This document shows, piece by piece, positions 7,710-14,252 of a stretch of 28,935 nt of DNA (position 1 is the stretch's first letter; each line of letters opens with the position of its first letter). Under the pieces are notes generated by a model. The model had not been told where the DNA came from. It made no database searches and saw nothing but the letters and a program-made list of their open reading frames with translations. The DNA comes from an uncultured Sphingobacteriaceae bacterium (GTDB lineage: Bacteria > Bacteroidota > Bacteroidia > Sphingobacteriales > Sphingobacteriaceae). Location of the stretch: positions 1-28,935 of the forward strand of contig CAMPKC010000057.1 in assembly GCA_946887045.1 (NCBI GenBank). Direction: 5' to 3'. The translations under genes were made by a program, and so were the position numbers.

Positions 7710-8903
7710 TTAATTTATTACAGGTAATTTATAAAACTGAACTTTGGGCTCATCGTCAAACTTAAATTCTTTATAATCGGTTACTACATTATAAAGTGTA
7801 TCTCTTTCAATCGGATGTCTGCCAACATTTTTAATAAGATCAACGAGCTCTTTTGTGCTCATTGCCGGGTTTTGCTCTTCAGCTCCCGCCATTGAGTAAA
7901 TTTTGGTAGTATCATCAAGCGTGCCATCTATATCATCCACACCAAAGTTCAGGGATAGCTGTGCTGTTTCCCTGCTAATCATTGCCCAATAAGCTTTTAT
8001 GTGATCAAAATTATCAAGATAGATCCTGGATATAGCATAATTGCGAAGATCTTCAATCACTGATACTTCTGGTACATGAGACATTTGATTATCCTGGTTC
8101 CTGAACTTTAATGGAATAAAAGCCTGAAATCCACCGGTTTTGTCCTGTAATTGACGAAGCCGTTCCATGTGATCTACACGGTGCCGGAATTGTTCAATGT
8201 GTCCGTAAAGAATTGTTGCGTTCGAGCGCTGACCAAGTTTGTGCCATTCTTCATGAATTTGCAACCATTGTTCTGCGTTACATTTATCTTTAGCAATTTG
8301 CTCACGAATTTCAGAATCAAAAATTTCTGCACCACCGCCAGGGATAGAGTCCAAACCCGCCTCTTTCATCAACTTCATGCCTGTGGTATAATCTATTTTC
8401 GCCTTTTTGAAAATATAGTGAAATTCAACTGGCGTCAAAGCTTTGATATGAAGTTCAGGTCGGTGTGCACGAATTTTACGAAAAAACTCAGAATAGAAAG
8501 CAACATCATATTGAGGCAAAACTCCTCCGACAATATGAACTTCTGTAACTGGCTGTCCATCATATTTTTTCACCATTTCGAACATTTCGTCCATGGTAAA
8601 TTCCCAACCTTCTTCCTTCTGTTTTAATAAACGCGAGTAGGAACAAAACTTACAATCATACACACAGAGATTTGTAGGTTCAATGTGAAAGTTCCGGTTG
8701 AAAAAAGTTTTATCTCCGTGTTTCTTTTCACGAACATAATTAGCCAGAATTCCGAGGTAACCTAATTCTCCTTTTTCATAAAGAACCACCCCTTCAGCAA
8801 AGTTAATTCGCTCATTTTTAGATACTTTTTCCGCGATAGCTTTTAGCTCAACATCAAGATTATTATCAGATAAAAGAGAGTGGAGATTGTGTTCTGCGTC
8901 CAT
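7710..8903 (-). CDS. mqnE: Aminofutalosine synthase MqnE (radical SAM)
   Basis: A 397-residue radical-SAM enzyme that adds adenosyl radical to the MqnA product to give 6-amino-6-deoxyfutalosine. The 4Fe-4S ligands are C80, C84 and C87 in CVYDCKFC. SIPGGGAEIFD, LYGHIEQFRHRVDHM and GGFQAFIPLKF are shared with MqnC. The later segment GVDDIDGTLDD and the ending GRHPIERDTLY are typical of MqnE rather than MqnC (cyclic dehypoxanthine futalosine synthase), which guides the assignment. The ATG at 8903 is chosen over the upstream frame start because the residues before it are hydrophobic and unconserved. It is the first gene of the operon with the phosphatase and mqnA. Confidence 0.9.
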   Translation of the reverse strand: MDAEHNLHSLLSDNNLDVELKAIAEKVSKNERINFAEGVVLYEKGELGYLGILANYVREKKHGDKTFFNRNFHIEPTNLCVYDCKFCSYSRLLKQKEEGWEFTMDEMFEMVKKYDGQPVTEVHIVGGVLPQYDVAFYSEFFRKIRAHRPELHIKALTPVEFHYIFKKAKIDYTTGMKLMKEAGLDSIPGGGAEIFDSEIREQIAKDKCNAEQWLQIHEEWHKLGQRSNATILYGHIEQFRHRVDHMERLRQLQDKTGGFQAFIPLKFRNQDNQMSHVPEVSVIEDLRNYAISRIYLDNFDHIKAYWAMISRETAQLSLNFGVDDIDGTLDDTTKIYSMAGAEEQNPAMSTKELVDLIKNVGRHPIERDTLYNVVTDYKEFKFDDEPKVQFYKLPVIN

Positions 8904-8908
8904 TAGCT

Positions 8909-8916
8909 CAAAAATA
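8909..8916 (-). promoter_or_regulatory. Candidate -7 element (TATTTTTG) just upstream of mqnE
   Basis: A perfect TAnnTTTG match, the Bacteroidota -7 box, ends six bases before the mqnE ATG. No TTG was found at the usual 17-23 base spacing. If it is used, the mRNA would be nearly leaderless. A single 8-mer of this kind occurs often by chance in AT-rich DNA. Confidence 0.3.
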
Positions 8917-9024
8917 CAATAAAGCCACAAATTGTCCTATCATATTGGTGTAACAATACTTTTAAGCCTTGTTTTTAATGTAGAATTTATCAGAGAAAAT
9001 TTAATCTTTGTTAAAAGCGGAATT

Positions 9025-10140
9025 ATGAAACTTGAAACGATAGCAATACATGCAGGAAATCATACTGATCCCAATTCCGGAGCAGTTGTTCAACCGATAA
9101 CTCTTTCAACTACTTTTGAGCGGGGGCTAGACGGTGAATTTCCAGGCGGCTATATCTATACAAGAGCAGACAATCCAAATAGAAAATCGTTAGAAAATGT
9201 TCTCACTCAATTAGAAGGTGGTGTTGATGCCTGCGCATTTTCCTCTGGAAACGCTGCCGGTTCCGCGGTATTCCAGGCATTAAAACCCGGCAGTCATATT
9301 ATTGCTCCTGACGATATGTACCATGGATTACGGAATTTAATTAATACCGTTTTCGCAGGGATATTAACGGTGGATTACCTCGATTATTCTGATTTGTCGG
9401 CAATAGAATCTGCAATCCGTCCAAACACCAAACTTATCTGGATCGAAACACCCTCAAATCCACTCTTAAAAATTTCCGACATACAGGCTATCGTTAAGCT
9501 GGCTCATCAACATGACATCATCGTTTGCTGTGATAACACATTTGCCACACCCGTTTTTCAACGCCCTTTAGATTTAGGTTCTGATATCGTAATGCACGCT
9601 ACAACTAAATATTTAGGTGGCCATAGCGATGTGTTAGGAGGGGCACTAATAACCAAAAACAATGATGACTTTTGGTCGAAAATCAAAGCAAATCAGGCGC
9701 TATCCGGTGCTGTCCCTTCCCCATTCGATTGCTACATGACCGTTCGTGGTATAAAAACCTTGCCCTACAGAATGAGAGGTCATGTTCAGAACGCTATGAA
9801 AATTGCTACTTATCTTCAAACCCATGATAAGATTGAAAATGTATTTTATCCGGGATTACCCCAGCACCCTTCTCATAATGTTGCTAAATCTCAAATGAGT
9901 GATTTCGGCGGGATGCTTTCATTTACAGTGAAAGGAGGCTCGGACGCCGCAAGAAATGTTTCGAACAAGCTAAAATTGTTTACCCGGGCTACCAGTTTGG
10001 GGGGCGTTGAAAGTCTAATTGAACATCGGGCATCAATGGAGGGACCTGACACTAAAACTCCGGCCAACCTGCTTCGCATTTCAGTAGGCTTAGAGTTTAT
10101 CAACGATTTAATAGTTGACCTTGAACAGGCATTAAAATAA
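9025..10140 (+). CDS. Cys/Met-metabolism PLP-dependent enzyme (cystathionine gamma-synthase/lyase-like)
   Basis: A 371-residue fold-type I PLP enzyme. The PLP lysine is K195 in HATTKYLGGHSD. Other family marks are YTRADNPNR (phosphate-binding Y and R from the partner subunit), FSSGNAAGSA, ETPSNP, CCDNTFATP and the C-terminal RISVGLE. The family covers cystathionine gamma-synthase, the beta- and gamma-lyases and methionine gamma-lyase, which motifs alone do not separate. The segment APDDMYHGLRNL differs from the usual D-x-Y-G-G-T of classical synthases. Lying just before the SAM riboswitch and metX, it may take the O-acetylhomoserine made by MetX. The ATG at 9025 begins the conserved N-terminus; the 31 upstream in-frame codons look non-coding. 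Confidence 0.85.
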   Translation: MKLETIAIHAGNHTDPNSGAVVQPITLSTTFERGLDGEFPGGYIYTRADNPNRKSLENVLTQLEGGVDACAFSSGNAAGSAVFQALKPGSHIIAPDDMYHGLRNLINTVFAGILTVDYLDYSDLSAIESAIRPNTKLIWIETPSNPLLKISDIQAIVKLAHQHDIIVCCDNTFATPVFQRPLDLGSDIVMHATTKYLGGHSDVLGGALITKNNDDFWSKIKANQALSGAVPSPFDCYMTVRGIKTLPYRMRGHVQNAMKIATYLQTHDKIENVFYPGLPQHPSHNVAKSQMSDFGGMLSFTVKGGSDAARNVSNKLKLFTRATSLGGVESLIEHRASMEGPDTKTPANLLRISVGLEFINDLIVDLEQALK

Positions 10141-10151
10141 TCCAGAATAAT

Positions 10152-10183
10152 TTTGGCAAATAGTGCATTTGGATGTATATTTG
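10152..10183 (+). promoter_or_regulatory. Promoter of the riboswitch-metX unit
   Basis: TTTG (10152-10155), 20 bases, then TATATTTG (10176-10183): an exact fit to the Bacteroidota -33/-7 consensus. Transcription would start near 10187, about 46 bases before the aptamer. It shows that metX has its own promoter, independent of the PLP-enzyme gene that ends 11 bases upstream. Confidence 0.75.
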
Positions 10184-10232
10184 GGCTAATTTAGTGAAAT
10201 AAAATTCTGTCAATACCTCTCAAAAGGTTTTG

Positions 10233-10346
10233 ATTTATAGAGAAGCGGTGAGAGAACAGGCTCCACGACCCGCTGACAACCTAACCGGCACAGTGTCGGA
10301 AAAGGTGCCAAATCCTGTTCCCGGCAACACCGGGAAAGATATAAAT
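10233..10346 (+). promoter_or_regulatory. SAM riboswitch (S-box, SAM-I class) upstream of metX
   Basis: The outer helix P1 is ATTTATA (10233-10239) with TATAAAT (10340-10346), a perfect 7-bp match. Between them are the S-box marks in order: GCGGTGAGAGAACAGGCTCC, then GACCCGCTGACAACC (the conserved C-A-A-C-C), a P3 hairpin GGCACAGTGTCGG, AAGGTGCCAAATCC, and a P4 hairpin CCCGG-caaca-CCGGG followed by AAAGAT. SAM binding to this class represses methionine genes, and the gene downstream is metX, as expected. The class was assigned by eye from conserved positions; SAM-IV or a SAM-I/IV variant is possible. Confidence 0.9.
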
Positions 10347-10521
10347 TATGTAAAACCATGAACAAAGAAAAGACATTGTCTCTCCCCTTCTTATCCAATC
10401 CAACGTATATTAATGTGAATTTTTTTCGAATGTATTTGACTTATTCATTCTGTTAATCATCAAATACATTAAGTCGAAAATTTATGATGCATGAAGTGAA
10501 AACACTTCTACTTTTTAAAAC
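10347..10521 (+). promoter_or_regulatory. Long leader between riboswitch and metX (probable expression platform)
   Basis: These 175 bases hold three items. A 32-codon open frame runs from ATG 10358 to TAA 10456 (peptide begins MNKEKTLSLPFLSN). A perfect 11-bp inverted repeat follows, AATGTATTTGA (10429-10439) with TCAAATACATT (10460-10470), and the small frame's stop lies in its 20-base loop. A hairpin GAAGTG-aaaa-CACTTC (10493-10508) then precedes TACTTTTT, six bases before the T-run and just ahead of the metX ATG. The last hairpin could act as a terminator or mask the start. Which element switches with SAM is not evident. Confidence 0.5.
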
Positions 10522-11589
10522 ATGAATACAAGAAAATTCACATATACAGACAAGTTTACTTTTGAAAATGGAGATGAGATCTCAGAACTGGAGATAGCTT
10601 ATCAAACATTTGGCACACTGAATACAAAGAAAGACAATGTGGTATGGGTTTCTCATGCATTAACTGCCAATTCTGATGTATTTGACTGGTGGAATGGATT
10701 GTTTGGAGAGGATGATATTTTTAATCCTAAAGACTACTTCATCGTTTGCCCCAATGTCCTGGGATCGCATTACGGCACCACATGTCCCTTAAGTATAAAT
10801 CCGGAAACTCAGCAGCCTTATTATTTATCTTTTCCGAAGTTTAATGTAAGAGATATGGCTGCTATACATAAGCTTTTAGCAGATCACCTTGAAATCGATG
10901 ATATAAGTCTTTTAATTGGCGGATCATTAGGCGGACAACAAGCTGTAGAATGGGCCATATCCGAGCCTAGCCGCATTAAAAAGCTGATATTAATGGCTAC
11001 TAATGCAGTTCATTCTCCCTGGGGTATTGCTTTTAATGAAAGTCAGCGACTGGCACTAGCGAGTGACCCAAGTTTTTTTGAGAACACACCTGATGGCGGA
11101 ATGAAGGGATTAAAAGCAGCAAGAAGTATTGCTCTTCTATCCTATCGCAACTATCAAACCTACGGAATATCCCAGAAGGAAGATACCACAGAAAAAATAG
11201 ACCATTTTAAGGCATCTTCTTATCAAAATTACCAGGGTGATAAATTAGTTAAACGTTTTAATGCTTATAGTTACTGGTATTTAAGCAAGGCGATGGACAG
11301 CCACAATGTTGGCCGTAACAGAGGTTCTGTTTCGGATGCCTTAAAACAAATTACCGCGAAGACGTTAGTTATTGGTATTAGCTCCGATTTATTATTTCCT
11401 CCTTCTGAACAACAATTATTGGCGGAAAAAATCCCGGGAGCGGCCTATCTAGAGATTGATTCCTTTTATGGTCACGACGGATTCTTAATCGAAACAGGAA
11501 TATTGACTTATGAAATTATTAAATTTCTAAAAAGTTCCGCTACCGACAATCCGGTAGCTCACATGCAAAAAGATTTCAAATTAGAATAA
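10522..11589 (+). CDS. metX: Homoserine O-acetyltransferase MetX
   Basis: A 355-residue alpha/beta-hydrolase-fold acyltransferase that acetylates homoserine with acetyl-CoA in methionine synthesis. The nucleophile is S135 in GGSLGGQQAVEWA. The acid and base are in ISSDLLFPPSEQ and YGHDGFLIE. The N-terminal HALTANSDVFDWW and NVLGSHYGTTCP segments are typical of MetX. The family usually has GGSMGGMQ, so the L and Q here are mild substitutions. Acetyl versus succinyl donor cannot be settled by eye, though Bacteroidota MetX enzymes are generally acetyl-specific. It is controlled by the SAM riboswitch upstream and closed by a strong terminator. Confidence 0.93.
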   Translation: MNTRKFTYTDKFTFENGDEISELEIAYQTFGTLNTKKDNVVWVSHALTANSDVFDWWNGLFGEDDIFNPKDYFIVCPNVLGSHYGTTCPLSINPETQQPYYLSFPKFNVRDMAAIHKLLADHLEIDDISLLIGGSLGGQQAVEWAISEPSRIKKLILMATNAVHSPWGIAFNESQRLALASDPSFFENTPDGGMKGLKAARSIALLSYRNYQTYGISQKEDTTEKIDHFKASSYQNYQGDKLVKRFNAYSYWYLSKAMDSHNVGRNRGSVSDALKQITAKTLVIGISSDLLFPPSEQQLLAEKIPGAAYLEIDSFYGHDGFLIETGILTYEIIKFLKSSATDNPVAHMQKDFKLE

Positions 11590-11627
11590 AAAAAGGCCTG
11601 TATTTTCGAACTTACAGGCCTTTTTTT
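11588..11627. terminator. Bidirectional intrinsic terminator between metX and the E2 gene
   Basis: GGCCTGTA (11595-11602) pairs with TACAGGCC (11613-11620) around a 10-base loop, with a seven-A run before and a seven-T run after (11621-11627). It lies between two convergent genes and can serve both strands. Confidence 0.92.
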
Positions 11628-11632
11628 GATAA

Positions 11633-12970
11633 TTATATCTGGTAATTTACATCCCAGGCTTCGAGATAATCACTTATTCTCTTTAAGAACATTCCTCCTA
11701 AGGCCCCATCAACTATTCTATGATCGTACGATAATGAGAGATACATCTTTTGACGGATGCCTACCATATCACCATATTCGGTCTCTATAACAGCAGGCTT
11801 TTTTTGGATTGCTCCGATTGCCAAAATTGCAACCTGAGGTTGATTAATAACAGGGGTTCCCATTATGTTTCCGAAAGAACCGATATTTGTAATGGTAAAG
11901 GTTCCATCTTTAACTTCATCGGGCTGAAGTTTGTTGTTTCGTGATCGGTTTGCTAAATCGTTCACAGATCTTGTTAAACCAACCAAATTTAGCTGGTCTG
12001 CTTTTTTAATAACGGGAACGATTAAGTTTCCTGAAGGCAAAGCAGCTGCCAAACCAATATTGATATCTGCTTTTTTAATTATCTGAGTGCCGTTAAGAGA
12101 GATATTAATCATCGGAAAATCTCTGATGGCTTTAGCGACAGCCTGAATAAAAATCGGAGTATAAGTTATTTTTTCACCTACCTTTTTCTCGAATTCAGCT
12201 TTATTCTTATCCCGCCAGTTTACGATGTTGGTAACATCAGACTCAACAAAGGATGTGACATGAGCAGCAGTTTGCAAGCTCATCATCATGTGCTCAGAAA
12301 TAAGCTTCCGCATCCTGTCCATCTCTATAATTTCATCATTACCAGAAATTATTGTAGATGTACTATGGCTTCGCTCGGGCTCGGCTGGAATGCTGGATTT
12401 TTGCTTTTCTATTGAGCTTGTTTCCGACGAACGATGGTTTATATAGTCCAGAATATCCTGTTTTGTAACACGACCGTCTGCCCCCGAGCCATGGATTTTC
12501 TCAAGTTCGTCATTTGAAAGACCTTCTTCAGCAGCAATACTTCTTACTAATGGCGAATAGAACCTCGAAGTGCTGTTTTGCACCACTGGTTCACGAGTTT
12601 GTTTGTCTTTTATATGTTCAATCCCGGGAATTTCTATTTCAACAGTATTTTCTGCTTTTTCAGGAATTGGCGGACTGGTATGATTAACAATCTCTTCCTG
12701 CTTTTTGATGGGTTCGGATGATGTTTCGTCTCCGGTTTCAATTAAAGCAATCACATCTCCTACGGAGGCAACCTGATCTTCTTTAAATAAATACTTGATT
12801 AACTTTCCTGAAACTGGTGATGGTACTTCCGAATCTACTTTGTCGGTTGCAATTTCCACAACTGTTTCGTCTTCTTTTATCTGATCGCCAGGTTGCTTTA
12901 ACCATTTCACAATGGTAGCTTCAGCAACGCTTTCGCCCATTTTGGGAAGTACTAGTTCAAATTGAGACAT
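11633..12970 (-). CDS. 2-oxo acid dehydrogenase complex E2 (dihydrolipoamide acyltransferase)
   Basis: A 445-residue E2 core subunit that transfers acyl groups from lipoate to CoA. Domains: one lipoyl domain at 1-77 with lipoylated K44 in the D-K-V motif; a low-complexity linker; an E1/E3-binding domain near 137-175 (SPLVRSIAAEEGLS, then GSGADGRVTKQDI); a second linker rich in S, E and K; and a catalytic domain from about 215, ending with H417-x-x-x-D421-G in SYDHRIVDG. A single lipoyl domain fits branched-chain or 2-oxoglutarate complexes as well as some pyruvate complexes, and no E1 or E3 gene is nearby to decide. The ATG at 12970 starts the lipoyl domain; a TTG 12 bases upstream is unlikely. 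Confidence 0.92.
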   Translation of the reverse strand: MSQFELVLPKMGESVAEATIVKWLKQPGDQIKEDETVVEIATDKVDSEVPSPVSGKLIKYLFKEDQVASVGDVIALIETGDETSSEPIKKQEEIVNHTSPPIPEKAENTVEIEIPGIEHIKDKQTREPVVQNSTSRFYSPLVRSIAAEEGLSNDELEKIHGSGADGRVTKQDILDYINHRSSETSSIEKQKSSIPAEPERSHSTSTIISGNDEIIEMDRMRKLISEHMMMSLQTAAHVTSFVESDVTNIVNWRDKNKAEFEKKVGEKITYTPIFIQAVAKAIRDFPMINISLNGTQIIKKADINIGLAAALPSGNLIVPVIKKADQLNLVGLTRSVNDLANRSRNNKLQPDEVKDGTFTITNIGSFGNIMGTPVINQPQVAILAIGAIQKKPAVIETEYGDMVGIRQKMYLSLSYDHRIVDGALGGMFLKRISDYLEAWDVNYQI

Positions 12971-12979
12971 ATGAATCAG

Positions 12980-12987
12980 CAAAAATA
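12980..12987 (-). promoter_or_regulatory. Candidate -7 element (TATTTTTG) upstream of the E2 gene
   Basis: A perfect TAnnTTTG match nine bases before the ATG at 12970, within the 31-base gap after cinA. No -33 TTG at normal spacing was seen. If used, the leader would be about six bases. The gene may equally be read through from cinA. Confidence 0.3.
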
Positions 12988-13001
12988 AACCTTTTTAGGA
13001 C

Positions 13002-14252
13002 TTATCGATGTTCTTCTTTCAGGATGTGGAAAAGTAATGTCATGGCACTAATGGCTGCCCTTTCAATATTTTGCCGTCTGCGACCACCAAATAAGAACTT
13101 TTTGGTTATCACCCTCTTTTTTCCTGCAACCGCAACCCACACTGTACCAACTGGTTTCTCGACGGTTCCACCACCAGGACCTGCGATGCCGCTTATTGCG
13201 ATAGCATAATTTGAATTGAATTTATTAAGAGAACCGCAGGCCATTTCTTTCACAACTTCTTCGCTTACCGCACCGTATTCATTTATTGTGTCAGGAGATA
13301 CATCTAAGATCTTTATTTTTAATTCATTTGCGTAAGTAACGCCACCACCAAGAAAGACAGCACTTGAACCTGCATGTTGCGTAAAAAGATGAGAAAGAAA
13401 ACCACCGGTACAGCTCTCGGCTACCGATAGAGTTAAATACTTCTGCTCCATGAGATCCAGAATGGCTTTTTCCAGAGCTATATCTTCAGTAGCAACAACG
13501 TATTCTTCAAGAATATTCACTATCTCGTCAACGTAGACCTGTATTTCGGCTCTCAAACTCACTTCGTTACCACCATATGCGCTTAGTCGAAGTCGAACCT
13601 GACCTAAATTTGGAAGATAAGCCAGTTTTATATGTTCAGGCAACGAATCTTCTATTGATGAAATTCGTTCTGCCAGAAATGATTCTCCAAGACCTGCAGT
13701 CAGTATGGTACAATGAACGATAGAATTTAATTGAAGTTCTTTCCGCAAACGTGGAAGTACTTCCTCTTCCACCAGGTATTTCATTTCGAACGGAACTCCC
13801 GGCATCGATACGTATATAATTCCATCGGAGTTGAACCACATTCCGGGTGCTGTCCCGTTTTTATTTAATAACACCGTACAATTATCTGGCACATCAGCCT
13901 GTCTGATATTTGTTTCGAGCAAAGGACGGTTAGTGCGTTCAAAAATGCGGGCGACGTTTACAAGGGTGGCTTCATCTTGTTTAAAACCGACCTTAAAAAA
14001 CTCAGCCAAACTAACCTTTGTAATATCATCTTTTGTCGGACCTAAACCGCCCGTGATTAAAATCACCTGAGCACGCTGTGAAGCAGCATTAAGCGCTTCG
14101 AGGATGTGATTTTTATCATCAGAAACAGAGGTAATCTGCTTTACACGTATGCCTGCATCATTTAGTTTACCGGCAATCCATGCAGAATTGGTATCTACAA
14201 CCTGCCCAATGAGAATCTCATCGCCAATTGTTATTATCTCAGCTAATATCAT
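13002..14252 (-). CDS. cinA: CinA-family protein (NMN deamidase / ADP-ribose pyrophosphatase type)
   Basis: A 416-residue two-domain CinA. The N-terminal MoaB/MogA-like domain (about 1-170) has IITIGDEILIGQVVDTN, LITGGLGPTKDDIT and MPGVPFEMK. The C-terminal CinA/PncC domain (about 255-416) has LSVAESCTGGFLS and ISGIAGPGGGTVEKPVGTVW, the nicotinamide-mononucleotide amidohydrolase signature. In characterised homologues the enzyme recycles pyridine nucleotides; the older name refers to competence. Its ATG shares one base with the lptD stop (TAATG), so translation is coupled. Pairing of lptD and cinA looks like ordinary operon packing rather than shared function. Confidence 0.93.
   Translation of the reverse strand: MILAEIITIGDEILIGQVVDTNSAWIAGKLNDAGIRVKQITSVSDDKNHILEALNAASQRAQVILITGGLGPTKDDITKVSLAEFFKVGFKQDEATLVNVARIFERTNRPLLETNIRQADVPDNCTVLLNKNGTAPGMWFNSDGIIYVSMPGVPFEMKYLVEEEVLPRLRKELQLNSIVHCTILTAGLGESFLAERISSIEDSLPEHIKLAYLPNLGQVRLRLSAYGGNEVSLRAEIQVYVDEIVNILEEYVVATEDIALEKAILDLMEQKYLTLSVAESCTGGFLSHLFTQHAGSSAVFLGGGVTYANELKIKILDVSPDTINEYGAVSEEVVKEMACGSLNKFNSNYAIAISGIAGPGGGTVEKPVGTVWVAVAGKKRVITKKFLFGGRRRQNIERAAISAMTLLFHILKEEHR

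Noticed and set aside
8151..8627. 158-codon plus-strand frame opposite mqnE
   Set aside because: Fully antisense to the conserved radical-SAM core; its F- and C-rich composition is what reverse-strand translation of such codons gives.
8932..9024. N-terminal extension of 31 residues on the PLP enzyme
   Set aside because: The conserved family start KLETIAIHAG begins at the ATG at 9025; the extension is hydrophobic and lies in the divergent promoter gap.
10210..10398. 62-codon minus-strand frame across the SAM riboswitch
   Set aside because: It covers a highly conserved RNA aptamer on the other strand; the open frame is accidental.
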